Assembly: GCA_050012175.1 (NCBI GenBank)
Contig: JBEKHR010000007.1
Span: 97,050-161,049, forward strand
Origin: CAVROP01 sp050012175
Lineage (GTDB): Bacteria > Acidobacteriota > Terriglobia > UBA7540
Length of the DNA stretch: 64,000 nucleotides
Direction of reading: 5' to 3'
Part shown: piece by piece, positions 15,358 to 24,469 of the stretch
How the letters are laid out: every line of letters begins with the position of its first letter
Numbering within the stretch: position 1 is the stretch's first letter
Notes under the pieces: generated by a model
What the model saw: the letters and a program-made list of their open reading frames with translations, nothing else
Database searches by the model: none
What the model was told of the DNA's origin: nothing
Position numbers and translations under genes: made by a program

Positions 15358-17067
15358 TCAATGGTTCAATTCCCCGTGCTTCAGCATGGCGCTGGCGTGT
15401 TTCAGCACGGCATCGGTGATCTGGCTGCCGGAGAGCATGCGCGCCAATTCCCGCACTCGTTCTTTTTCGGTGGCAAGGTGTGTCACGGCGGTCAGGGTGC
15501 GGCCGGCGCGCTCGAACTTCTCCACGTAGTAGTGCTGATCGGCAAAGCAGGCGATTTGCGCCAGGTGCGTGACGCACAGCACCTGGCCATCGCGGGCCAA
15601 GCGCTTCAGGCGCTGCCCCACGGATTCCGCCACCCGCCCGCCGATCCCGGAATCAACTTCGTCAAAGATGAAGGTGCGGGCGACCCGCCGTGCAGTTCCT
15701 GCTCCGGGCCGATTCATCCCCACCACGGTCTTGAGCGCCAGCATGAGGCGCGAGATTTCCCCGCCCGAGGCAATCTTCTCCAGGGGGCGCAATTCCTCCC
15801 CCGGGTTGGGAGAAATTCGGAACTCCACCTCGTCAATGCCACGCGGCCCGCCGTGCCCTTCCAGCAAGCTCTCGAAGTGGACTTCGAGGCGGGTTTTTTC
15901 CATGCCCAGTTGCGCCAATTCATCGCGCACCAGCCGGGCAAGTTTGCGCGCCGCCTCTCGCCGCTTGGCGGAGAGCGCCTCAGCAGCTTTGCGGAAATCC
16001 CCCGCCACCTTCTCGAGCTGCCGCTGGAGCACTTCGCGGCGCTCGTCGGCATGTTCCATCTTCGCCAACTCTTGCCGCGTTTTCTCACCGTAGGCGAGAA
16101 TTTCTTCCAGCGTCTGCCCGTACTTTCGTTTCAGCCGGTCAAGCAAGGCCAGCCGGTCCTCGATTTCCTCCAGGCGCTGCGGGTTGGCTTCCAGCTTTCC
16201 CAAGTAATGGCTCAGGAAATTGGCTGCATCCTCAAGCGTGGCCCGCGCGCCCGCCAGCGGTTCGAGGTAAGGTTCGACGGCCGCGTCGTAGCGCCGGAGG
16301 TCCTCGAGTTGCCGCATGGCCGCCGCCAGGCGCGAGCACGCGGCGCCCTCTTCTTCGTAGAGTTCGGAATAGGCCCCCGCCGCGGCGGTGCGGATTCGCT
16401 CCAGGTTCGACAGGATGCGCTTCTCTTCTTCCAGGTGCGCGTCCTCGCCGGGCTGAACCCTGGCGCGCTCCAGTTCCTGCAACTGAAAGCTCAGCAGGTC
16501 AATCGTGCGCAGCCGCTCCTGCTCGTTTTGGCTCAGGCTTTCGAACTCTGACTCCAGTTCCCGGCGCTGGGCGTGTAGCTCCCGCACTCGTTCAAGCTCG
16601 TCTTCGACGCCTGCGAACTGGTCCAGCAGGTCGAGTTGGGCCTCGCGCGCAAACAGTGCCACGTGTTCGTTCTGGCCATGCATCTCCACCAGCAACCTGG
16701 CCAATGACTTCACCGCCGCCAAGGTAACGGGCTGATCATTCACCAGCATGCGGCTCTTTCCACCCGCCTGGATTTCCCGCCGCAGAATGACTTCGGGTTC
16801 GTCACCTCCAGCCAAGCCGTATTCTTCCAACCAGTCTGACCAGGGCGGCCGTCCCTCCGTGCGGAACACTGCGGTGACCAGCGCGCGTTCCTGGCCGGTC
16901 CGGATCACCTCCGGCGAAGCTCTTCCCCCCAGCGCCAAGCCCAGAGCATCCACCAGGATAGATTTCCCGGATCCCGTTTCACCCGAGAGCAAGTTCAGTC
17001 CCGGGGAGAATTCGACCTTGAGAGTGTCAATCACCGCATAATTCTGAATATGTATTTCGTGGAGCAT
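15358..17067 (-). CDS. recN: DNA repair protein RecN
   Basis: A 569-residue SMC-like ATPase for double-strand-break repair. The head is formed by the N-terminal Walker A GETGSGKS (residues ~30-37) and the C-terminal signature SGGEISRLMLALK plus Walker B FIFDEVDSGIGG. A shortened coiled coil spans ~residues 155-370, rich in Glu/Arg/Leu. The start LHEIHIQNYAVIDTL is typical. It lies 64 bases upstream of uppS on the same strand. Confidence 0.96.
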   Translation of the reverse strand: MLHEIHIQNYAVIDTLKVEFSPGLNLLSGETGSGKSILVDALGLALGGRASPEVIRTGQERALVTAVFRTEGRPPWSDWLEEYGLAGGDEPEVILRREIQAGGKSRMLVNDQPVTLAAVKSLARLLVEMHGQNEHVALFAREAQLDLLDQFAGVEDELERVRELHAQRRELESEFESLSQNEQERLRTIDLLSFQLQELERARVQPGEDAHLEEEKRILSNLERIRTAAAGAYSELYEEEGAACSRLAAAMRQLEDLRRYDAAVEPYLEPLAGARATLEDAANFLSHYLGKLEANPQRLEEIEDRLALLDRLKRKYGQTLEEILAYGEKTRQELAKMEHADERREVLQRQLEKVAGDFRKAAEALSAKRREAARKLARLVRDELAQLGMEKTRLEVHFESLLEGHGGPRGIDEVEFRISPNPGEELRPLEKIASGGEISRLMLALKTVVGMNRPGAGTARRVARTFIFDEVDSGIGGRVAESVGQRLKRLARDGQVLCVTHLAQIACFADQHYYVEKFERAGRTLTAVTHLATEKERVRELARMLSGSQITDAVLKHASAMLKHGELNH

Positions 17068-17213
17068 AGTCGGTAGTCCGTTCTCAGTGGTCAGCAGTCC
17101 GTTGTCCGTTGCGCTTGCTTCGCACTCCCGCGATTATACGCCACGTTATGTGGCCTCCGGAGAGACGTGTGGAGCAACTGTGATTTCTGACTTCCGGGCT
17201 CTGACTTCAAACT

Positions 17214-17506
17214 GCTAGTGTCCTGAGTCAGAAGTTCGTTGAATAATTCAGCCCCGACTTGTCGGGGCGAAAGAATGTAGCCCACGGTCCCGCAGGGCGG
17301 GATGGGTCAGCGAGCCCTCCCTCACCCCCGTCCCCTCTCCCGCTCGGGCGGGAGAGGGGTGTCCCGCTCTGCGGGACGGGGAGAGGGCTCTCCCCCAGGG
17401 CTTGCGCCCTGGGCTATCCCGCCTTGCGGGACCCCCGACGGGGCTGCGAAAAAACCGCTCGCATGCGGAAGACTTTGTAAGCAAACTTCTGACTCCGGAC
17501 ACTAGC
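17214..17506. mobile_element. IS630/mariner-like MITE
   Basis: A 293-bp non-coding element with ~22-bp terminal inverted repeats. The left end reads GCTAGTGTCCTGAGTCAGAA and the right end is its complement with one mismatch (TTCTGACTCCGGACACTAGC). Both ends show TA next to GTGTCC/GGACAC inside a CTAG, the target and TA duplication expected for IS630/Tc1-mariner transposons. The interior is a string of palindromes (tcccgctctgcggga, tcccgccttgcggga). No transposase gene is present. Confidence 0.68.
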
Positions 17507-17751
17507 AACGGACCACGGAGGACTGAGCATGGACAACGGTAGTGTCCCAATTAGAATGTAGGGCCGCCTCTCTCCCGCCATGGCGGGACGGCCAGGCCGG
17601 TCCCGCCTCGGCGGGACCGGCCCTACGTCGCATATCAGCACACTACCTCGACAACCCATTCATTTCTAATTGAGCTTGACAGACATTTCTAATTCGGCTT
17701 GACTTAAAAGTTACGCTACACCAGTACCCGATACCGGAGCGGGGCACAGCT
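17507..17751. repeat. Palindrome-rich gap upstream of the MASE1 gene
   Basis: No gene is visible. Two palindromes, tcccgccatggcggga (~17574) and tcccgcctcggcggga (~17602), lie inside a larger inverted pair (tagggccg... cggccctac, 17560-17626). The half-repeats CAATTAGAAT (17549) and ATTTCTAATTGAG (~17665) frame them and may be worn transposon ends. Confidence 0.5.
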
Positions 17752-20196
17752 ATGAATGCGGCGGCACGCACTGCCTATTCGACTTCCGAAACGCTCCTGA
17801 ACCTCTTTCAGAGTCATCGCAAGCGCCGTCGGACCTGGGAATTGGTCTGCGTTCTTGCCGCTTACTTACTGGCTGGCGAAATCGGGCTGGCTGTTCCTTT
17901 TACAAGCGGAAACGTTTCCCCCCTGTGGCCGCCAGCAGGAGTAGCGTTGGCCGCCATGCTGATCTTTGGCTATCGCATCTGGCCGGCAGTCGCCTTGGGC
18001 GCATTCATCGTAAATTTCTTTACCGCGATCCCGCATGTCGCCGCGGCCGGAATCGCTTTGGGTAACACCGTTGGGCCGCTGTGCGGCGCTTGGTTCCTGC
18101 GGCAGCTCCCGAGATTTCAGCCTTCCCTCACTCGGCTTCGAGATGTACTCGGAATGAGCATTCTTGGCGCCCTCTGCGGCACTGCGGTAAGTGCGACCGT
18201 CGGCGCTGGCGTTTTGTTCCTCACCGGCGTAAATGCCTGGTCTGGCTTCGCGTCTGCGTGGCTGATGTGGTGGTTGGGTGACGCCATGGGTGTGTTGATC
18301 GTTACCCCGCTCGTGCTGACCTTCACCAGGCTGATGTCAATCCGGGAAGACCGCCGAGGGTTCGAATTCGCGTGCCTGTTACTCGGAGCTGCCGGCAGCG
18401 CGTTGGTGATCTTTGATCCGCGGCTTGGATTAATGCGTGCCGGCATGTTCGCGTTCGGCGTTTTTCCTTTCGTGCTCTGGGGGGCTATGCGGTTCGAAAC
18501 GGCGGGGGCAGCAGTCGTGAGCTTCTTGATTTCTGCCATCGCCGTGTGGGGAACAGCACGTGGCTTCGGTCCGTTCATAAAAGGCAACGCCCTACAGAAC
18601 GCAACACTTCTCCAGTCATTTCTTGGCGTCACTTCGGTCTCGGGCATGATTTTGGCGGCCGTGATCGCGGAGAGAGCGCAACTAATACGTGAGCAGAGTG
18701 CACACGAAGCACTCGAGCGAAGCGAGAAGAGTTATCGCGGCATCGTGGAGACCGCTTACGAGGGCATCTGGAAAGTGGATACCAACTTCATCACCTCCTT
18801 CGTCAACGGCCGCATGGCTGAACTGCTCGGGCATACCGCCGAGGAAATGCTGGGCAGGCCGCTCTTTGATTTCTTGTTCGAGAGTGACATCGAGCAGAAA
18901 CGGTCCGAGCTGCAGCGCCGCCAGTGGGGTGTCAGTGAACAGCTAGAAACCCGATATCGCAAGAAGGACGGGTCAGTGTTATGGGCGCGGGTCGCGACAT
19001 CGCCGATTATCGGTGAGGATGGGCGCTTCGAAGGGGCGCTTGCAATGATCAGCGATATCACAGAGCAGAAGCGCACTGAAGCGGAAGGTCGCCGCTCGCG
19101 GGAAACGATTAGCTTGCTTTCCAGGGCAGTGGAACAGACGGCCGATAGTGTCGTGATCACCGACCCCCGGGGCACCATTGAGTATGTGAACCCAGCGTTT
19201 GAGGCCACTACGGGTTACGGTCGTGCGGAAGCCCTTGGTAAGACGCCCGGGATCTTAAAGTCCGGTCTGCATGACAAGGAGTTCTACGGGCGCCTGTGGG
19301 ACCAGATTCTGCGAGGCGAGGCCTTCCGCGGAACGCTTGTGAACCGCAAGAAGTCGGGCGAACTGTACTGGACGGAGCAGACCATCACCCCGATTAAGGA
19401 CAGCGCAGGCGTCATCACCCATTTTGTTTCCGTGCTGAAGGACATCACCGCGCTCAGGAACATACAAGAACAGGAGTTTCATATGGCATTGGCGCAGGAA
19501 CTCCAACAGCGGTACTACAACACGACGGCTTCGCTGCCAGGCTTCGATATTGCTGCCGCGGCCTATCCTGCAGATAAGACGGGGGGTGACTATTTCGATT
19601 TCATTCCACAACTCGACGGCTCGCTCTACATCGTCGTCGCTGATATCGCGGGTCACGGATTCGGATCCGCTCTTATGATGGCGCAAGTGCGCGCATCTCT
19701 GCGGGCCTATGCGACAATGGTGCCAGACATTTCTTCTGTCCTCAACTGCGTCAATCGCTCCCTCACCGGCACCCTCGGTGGAAATCGATTCGTCACGATG
19801 TTCCTCGGCCGCATCGACCCACAGAAACGGTCACTGGAATATGCCAGTGCGGGACATGAGTCGGGTTATCTGCTGCGCTCTTCCGGTGATATCGGAGCCG
19901 TGCTAGCCAGCACCGCGATACCTCTGGGAATTTTTCCTGATCAGCAGTTCTATTCGGGTCCCGTCGTTCCGCTAGAGCACGGAGACACAATCCTGCTGTT
20001 GACGGACGGGATCACGGAGTCGACGGACGTTGATGGCGCCGTGTTTGGCACCGAGGGCGCGCTGGACTTCATCAAATGCCAGCAGCAGAGCACCGCGGGC
20101 GAGCTTGTACAGGGGCTCTACCGGGCTGCCCGCACCTTCGCCGGTGGTGCGCCCCAGATGGACGACATCATGTCGGTCATCTGTAAGGTCGAGTAG
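17752..20196 (+). CDS. MASE1-PAS-PAS-SpoIIE phosphatase
   Basis: An 814-residue membrane signalling protein. Residues ~30-310 form the MASE1 sensor with about eight helices and the motif VSPLWPPAGVALAAML. Two PAS domains follow, ~322-440 (SYRGIVETAYEGIWKVD) and ~452-565 (QTADSVVITDPRGTIEYVNP), each with a PAC end. The C-terminal SpoIIE/PP2C domain (~590-812) has KTGGDYFDF, ADIAGHGFGSALMMA and TDGITES, the metal-binding aspartates of the family. It probably dephosphorylates an anti-anti-sigma protein in a partner-switching cascade. No such partner is encoded nearby. The ligand is unknown. Confidence 0.93.
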   Translation: MNAAARTAYSTSETLLNLFQSHRKRRRTWELVCVLAAYLLAGEIGLAVPFTSGNVSPLWPPAGVALAAMLIFGYRIWPAVALGAFIVNFFTAIPHVAAAGIALGNTVGPLCGAWFLRQLPRFQPSLTRLRDVLGMSILGALCGTAVSATVGAGVLFLTGVNAWSGFASAWLMWWLGDAMGVLIVTPLVLTFTRLMSIREDRRGFEFACLLLGAAGSALVIFDPRLGLMRAGMFAFGVFPFVLWGAMRFETAGAAVVSFLISAIAVWGTARGFGPFIKGNALQNATLLQSFLGVTSVSGMILAAVIAERAQLIREQSAHEALERSEKSYRGIVETAYEGIWKVDTNFITSFVNGRMAELLGHTAEEMLGRPLFDFLFESDIEQKRSELQRRQWGVSEQLETRYRKKDGSVLWARVATSPIIGEDGRFEGALAMISDITEQKRTEAEGRRSRETISLLSRAVEQTADSVVITDPRGTIEYVNPAFEATTGYGRAEALGKTPGILKSGLHDKEFYGRLWDQILRGEAFRGTLVNRKKSGELYWTEQTITPIKDSAGVITHFVSVLKDITALRNIQEQEFHMALAQELQQRYYNTTASLPGFDIAAAAYPADKTGGDYFDFIPQLDGSLYIVVADIAGHGFGSALMMAQVRASLRAYATMVPDISSVLNCVNRSLTGTLGGNRFVTMFLGRIDPQKRSLEYASAGHESGYLLRSSGDIGAVLASTAIPLGIFPDQQFYSGPVVPLEHGDTILLLTDGITESTDVDGAVFGTEGALDFIKCQQQSTAGELVQGLYRAARTFAGGAPQMDDIMSVICKVE

Positions 20197-20294
20197 TCCA
20201 GCCTGATCCACCTGGACAACCCATTCATTGACTGACCCTGGGGGCTGTGTTAGCTTGAAAACATAGGGAGTTCATGGTTTGTAAAGGAGGCTAA

Positions 20295-20999
20295 TTGCTC
20301 CCCGCACTGCTGGCGCTTTTTCAGAACTTTTACCAAGGCGAAGTCTGGCAACTATTAGCGAACACTGGGCTGGTAGCCAGGATTGTTTTGTTGTTGCTGG
20401 CGGGCTTTTCAGTCTTATCCTGGGCAATTATTATTCACAAATTTAGGAACTTCAAGGCGGCCCGCCGGGAGTCCCAGGAGTTTTTGAAAGTGTTCCGGCA
20501 AAGCAAGCGACTCTCCGAAATCCGCACGTTCAGCCGCAGCCTGAAGTTCAGCCCGCTGTCGGAGGTTTTCCAGGCCGGATATCGTGAAATCGAAAGCCAG
20601 GCAGTAGTCAACGAGAACCCTGGCAAACCCCACATCCGGAGTCTGGAGGCGGTGCAAAGGGCCTTGCAGATGACCTCGTCCACCGAGCTCATGCGGATGG
20701 AGCAGTGGCTCACTTGGCTCGCCACGACGGGGGCCGTCACGCCTTTCGTGGGACTTTTCGGAACGGTCTGGGGAATCATCGACGCGTTTCACGGAATGGG
20801 CACGGCGGGCACAGCTTCTCTCCGTAGCGTCGCACCCGGAATTTCAGAAGCTCTGATCACCACTGCTGCCGGCCTCTTTGCCGCCATCCCGGCCGTCATC
20901 GCGTACAACCAGTACGTTCAGCGCATCAAAGAATTTGGCTCCATGATGGACGATTTCGCGCTTGAATTCCTCAATCTGACGGAGCGCTATTTTAAGTAG
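20295..20999 (+). CDS. tolQ: TolQ/ExbB proton channel subunit
   Basis: A 234-residue inner-membrane protein with three helices; with TolR it forms the proton-driven motor of the Tol-Pal system. The start is a TTG at 20295, supported by the perfect AGGAGG at 20285-20290. TM1 spans ~25-50. The signature segment TTGAVTPFVGLFGTVWGII at ~residues 140-160 and GISEALITTAAGLFAAIPAV at ~175-195 are the MotA/TolQ/ExbB channel helices. It heads the tol cluster, 116 bp before tolR. Confidence 0.94.
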   Translation: MLPALLALFQNFYQGEVWQLLANTGLVARIVLLLLAGFSVLSWAIIIHKFRNFKAARRESQEFLKVFRQSKRLSEIRTFSRSLKFSPLSEVFQAGYREIESQAVVNENPGKPHIRSLEAVQRALQMTSSTELMRMEQWLTWLATTGAVTPFVGLFGTVWGIIDAFHGMGTAGTASLRSVAPGISEALITTAAGLFAAIPAVIAYNQYVQRIKEFGSMMDDFALEFLNLTERYFK

Positions 21000-21115
21000 C
21001 AATAGCATCTCTCTGGCTGCGGCGTGGAAGAGCTGTCACGTGTCCATAGTCCATGGTCTGTTGCCACTGGCGACGGACCCGCCGTGGGGAGACCAGGGAC
21101 AATCTGAGGTAATCC

Positions 21116-21541
21116 ATGGCATTTACTACACTCAAAGGTCGGACGCATACTTCGCTGGCCGAGATCAATATCACGCCTTTCGTGGACGTGGTCCTGGTGC
21201 TCCTCATTATCTTCATGCTGACGGCGCCTATTCTCGAGTCAGGGATTGAAGTGGATCTGCCCAAGACCCACACGGTCAAGGCTATTTCGGATGAAAAAGT
21301 GGTGGTGACCATCGACAAACGTCAGACTATTTATGTGGGCAACGATCCGGTGAATATTCACAGGCTCGGCTCCTATGTTCTTGACCATTTGAAAGGCGCG
21401 GGTGAGACACCGGTATTCATCCGCTGCGACCAGAAGGTGCCCTTCGGTGCTTTTGCGACCGTTGTGGACGCATTGAAGCAGGCCAACCTGACCAACCTTA
21501 ACGTGGTGACGGAGCCGCTGGAGACGCAAGCTAAGCAGTAG
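21116..21541 (+). CDS. tolR: TolR/ExbD motor subunit
   Basis: A 141-residue protein with one N-terminal helix. The segment LAEINITPFVDVVLVLLIIFML (shown in parts: EINITPFVDVVLVLLIIF) carries the aspartate (~D25) that conducts protons in ExbD/TolR. The periplasmic part (~residues 45-141) has the family pattern VVVTIDKRQTIYVGND and ends with the dimerising fold. It works with TolQ to energise the TolA-like protein encoded next. Confidence 0.94.
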   Translation: MAFTTLKGRTHTSLAEINITPFVDVVLVLLIIFMLTAPILESGIEVDLPKTHTVKAISDEKVVVTIDKRQTIYVGNDPVNIHRLGSYVLDHLKGAGETPVFIRCDQKVPFGAFATVVDALKQANLTNLNVVTEPLETQAKQ

Positions 21542-21834
21542 GCAGAAGAGCAGGTGTCAGGTGCCAGGTGTCAGGTGTCAAAGGAAGAGAGCAATTCAGA
21601 ATTCAAGATTTGAGATTCAAGATTGCCCTTCCCCTTTTCTTAACTGACTACCCAAGACTGACTGCCGAACCGCATAAGGGCTGACAATGGCGCAGTGAAA
21701 AATGACAAGTGTTGGCTTTCGACTTCCGGATAGTACGCACATTTCACCGTCGCCTGACTTTTGCTGAGAGCTGAAGGCTGATAGCTGACGGCTGTAAATG
21801 CATCGAATGGATGTGAGGGATTAGCAGGGTTGGG
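21542..21834. repeat. Degenerate repeats between tolR and tolA
   Basis: No gene is visible in 293 bp. It contains four gtgtcagg/gtgccagg units (21553-21580), attcaagat/attcaagatt repeats (21600-21625) and gctga.agctga units (21765-21792). Its location inside the tol cluster implies that tolA may use its own promoter. Confidence 0.55.
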
Positions 21835-22638
21835 ATGAACGCTCAGGCCATCTCCATTATTGTTAACGCCCGGCGCGAAAGGCTGGGCGGTACGCTAGCC
21901 GTCTCCGCCGCGATGCACGTTCTGCTTTTTCTGGTCTTGGTCGGGTACACGACTTTGGCCTCGCCCTTTGGGGGCAGTTGGGGAAAGAACTGGGGAAGTG
22001 GCAGGTCCACGCGCATTGGGGCGGTGGCATCCCTCCCTGGCGTGCCGCTGCCCGCCCCCATGCTTACCACGCATAATACCCTGGCCACCGATAACCCCGG
22101 ACTGCATCAGACGGAACCTCAGCCGAAGGCCGAGCCGGCGCCCAAGGCTGTCGAGATTCCCAAGTTCAAAGAGTCTGTGAAGCCGGAGAAGGCTGAGCGC
22201 ATCAATACACATATCCAAAAGGAAAAACCAGTCTATGCGGAGAATGCCGTCCCCTATGGCCTGGGGGGCCAACCTTCAATGAGCTACACCCAGATGGCCA
22301 GTGGGGCCGGCGAAGGTGGTCTCAGCTTCGGGGAAGGCGGGGATTTTGGCGAACGCTATGGGTGGTACGTCGCTTCCGTCCGGAACCGCATTAGCAGCAA
22401 TTGGCTGCTCTCGACGATCAGCCCAAGCATCCTGAGGGCGCCCCGCCTCTATATGACTTTTACTATTCTGCGTGACGGCACGATCACCGATGTTGAGATT
22501 ACGCAACCAAGCGGTTTACCGGAAGTTGACCGCTCTACTCTGCGGGCCGTTCTGGCTTCCAACCCGCTGCCCGCGCTCCCTTCCGACTATCCAGGAAACA
22601 GGGTCAAGGTGAATCTCTATTTTGATTTTCGCCGGTAA
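21835..22638 (+). CDS. TolA/TonB-like energy transducer
   Basis: A 267-residue protein linking the TolQR motor to the outer membrane. A single N-terminal helix lies at ~residues 20-45 (AAMHVLLFLVLVGYTTLA). A proline/lysine-rich periplasmic linker follows (~85-140; EPQPKAEPAPKAVEIPK). The C-terminal ~90 residues fit the TonB/TolA C-terminal fold: YGWYVASVRNRISSNW, TFTILRDGTITDVEITQPSG, then SDYPGNRVKVNLYFDF. Its position between tolR and tolB supports the TolA role, though by sequence it is TonB-like. Confidence 0.88.
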   Translation: MNAQAISIIVNARRERLGGTLAVSAAMHVLLFLVLVGYTTLASPFGGSWGKNWGSGRSTRIGAVASLPGVPLPAPMLTTHNTLATDNPGLHQTEPQPKAEPAPKAVEIPKFKESVKPEKAERINTHIQKEKPVYAENAVPYGLGGQPSMSYTQMASGAGEGGLSFGEGGDFGERYGWYVASVRNRISSNWLLSTISPSILRAPRLYMTFTILRDGTITDVEITQPSGLPEVDRSTLRAVLASNPLPALPSDYPGNRVKVNLYFDFRR

Positions 22639-22804
22639 CGGGGGCTGCCTGGCGCGTCGTCGATGGGCGGTGAATACATCACAGAATGATCTCGCCAGGA
22701 TTGCGAACTGCGACGCGCCTTGATATACGGCGCCGCGTCATGTAGCACGAAATATGTCACACCGCGAGACATCTGTGCGGCAACGGACGCGCATCCAATA
22801 TTCT

Positions 22805-24175
22805 ATGGAGTTCATGTACCCCATGCACTTCTTCTTCAAGCGAATCCGACTTTGCATTCTACTCTTGGTGACCACGCTTTCGTTGTTTTTGATGGCCTTC
22901 CGCACCAGCCAGGGTCAGGACTGGTTCAGCATCGGAATCAACCTCGGCGCGCCCAAAATCAAGATGGCAGTGTCGGACTTTCCTGCCAGTTCAGCGGACC
23001 CGAACCTCGTCAACCTCGCCCAGGAGTTTAATCAGACCTTGTGGAACGACCTCGACCAGTCCGGCATCTTCGATCTGGTCAGCAAGAGTTACTACCCTTT
23101 GACGCCTCCCCGTGAGCCCCAGGAGGTGGACTTCAAGGCGTGGAGCTCGGCCCCGGTCTCTGCCCAGATGCTTGCTTTCGGGAAGACCGAAATCATCAAT
23201 TCCAATTTGGTCATTACGGCGCGCTTGTTTGACCTTGGCAATCCTACTAATCCCAGCGTTATTGCCAAGCGCTACGTCGCAACCTTGAACGAGATCTCGA
23301 CCCGCGAGGCTGCGCACCGGTTTGCCAACGAGATTATTCAGACCCTTGGAGGTGGAGTTCCCGGTATTTATCTCACCAAAATTGCGTTTGTGAGCCGCCG
23401 CACCGGGCACGACGAGATCTGGGTAATGGATTACGACGGTTTTAACCAGCACCCCATTACTAGTTACGGCTCCCTTTGTACGACACCGCGCTGGGCCACA
23501 GATAATACCAAACTTGCCTTCACGAGCTACGCCTCCGGCAACCCGGAGATTTACATATTCTCACTGGAGACCAACCGCCGCGTTCCCTTCCCCAGTTACA
23601 AGGGGTTGAACACCACACCGGCCTGGTCGCCCGACGGAAAAAAGATAGCCTTTTGTTCCAGTATGAGTGGCGACCCGGAGATTTACCTCTCGGACGTCAA
23701 TGGCTCCAACCTCCAGCGGCTCACATTTTCTCGGGGGGTGGATATTTCTCCGGCGTGGAATCCCAAGACGGGCACTGAAATGGCCTTTGTTTCTGACCGA
23801 AGCGGCACGCCCCAGGTTTACACCATGTCGGCGGACGGCACCAACCTGCGACGCGTCACCACCGCGGGAGGGGGCGGCGATGCCAGCGGCCCCTCCTGGT
23901 CTCCCAACGGTTTGTTTCTCGCTTTTCATTGGAGGCTCTCTGAAACCGGGACCTACGACATCTACGTTATGGAAATCGCCACGGGTAGAATCATCCAGTT
24001 GACTCACGACGCGGGACGCAACGAGCATCCTACCTGGTCGCCCGACGGGCGCCATCTGGCCTTCGAGTCCACCCGCTCCGGCACGCGCCAAGTCTGGACG
24101 ATGCTCGCCAATGGCAGTAACCCCAAGCCGCTGACCAAGGAAGGGCAGAACTGGAACCCCAACTGGTCGAACTAG
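22805..24175 (+). CDS. tolB: Tol-Pal system protein TolB
   Basis: About 456 residues. The start is uncertain: the frame opens at 22754, but the signal sequence (MHFFFKRIRLCILLLVTTLS) fits a start at 22805, 22814 or 22823; a GGAG lies at 22807. The N-terminal domain (to ~residue 175) precedes a six-bladed WD40-like beta-propeller whose blades repeat the motif 'PxWSPDGKKIAF' (e.g. TPAWSPDGKKIAFCSS, HPTWSPDGRHLAFEST). It is periplasmic, binds Pal, and is released by TolA action during envelope constriction. Confidence 0.94.
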   Translation: MEFMYPMHFFFKRIRLCILLLVTTLSLFLMAFRTSQGQDWFSIGINLGAPKIKMAVSDFPASSADPNLVNLAQEFNQTLWNDLDQSGIFDLVSKSYYPLTPPREPQEVDFKAWSSAPVSAQMLAFGKTEIINSNLVITARLFDLGNPTNPSVIAKRYVATLNEISTREAAHRFANEIIQTLGGGVPGIYLTKIAFVSRRTGHDEIWVMDYDGFNQHPITSYGSLCTTPRWATDNTKLAFTSYASGNPEIYIFSLETNRRVPFPSYKGLNTTPAWSPDGKKIAFCSSMSGDPEIYLSDVNGSNLQRLTFSRGVDISPAWNPKTGTEMAFVSDRSGTPQVYTMSADGTNLRRVTTAGGGGDASGPSWSPNGLFLAFHWRLSETGTYDIYVMEIATGRIIQLTHDAGRNEHPTWSPDGRHLAFESTRSGTRQVWTMLANGSNPKPLTKEGQNWNPNWSN

Positions 24176-24469
24176 TTTTTCGGAGAGTAAGAGAAGGTGT
24201 CATTTTCGTGGGGATTATCGCCTCAACTCTTTTGATTCCGGGAAGAGATCGGCAACCAAACAAAATGGTCATGGCACGGCCTTTTTGTAATTAACCGGTT
24301 GTGTTTTTTTTTGAGTTGATGTTAGTATCTAAACTCTACAAAATTATTATCCCGCCTGAGGCGGGGCAGGCCGCTTGCGTCAGGCCCGGCCGCCAGAGGG
24401 GTAATCCAGGTAGTTCGATTCGTCCACCGGAGCACGAGAATTCTTTTGAGCGACCAAGGAGGATTTAGC
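24176..24469. other. tolB-pal intergenic region
   Basis: No gene is visible. A T-rich run (tgtgttttttttgag, ~24300) is followed by an AT-rich stretch with possible promoter elements (TTGATG at ~24317 and CAAAAT 17 bases on, weak). A G/C palindrome (tcccgcctgaggcgggg, ~24349) and a second arm (gcgtcaggcccggc, ~24377) follow. The pal Shine-Dalgarno AAGGAGGA is at 24456-24463. Confidence 0.4.

Noticed and set aside
15361..16551. 396-residue ORF opposite recN
   Set aside because: A long shadow frame of the high-GC recN gene, with no start signal or known domain.
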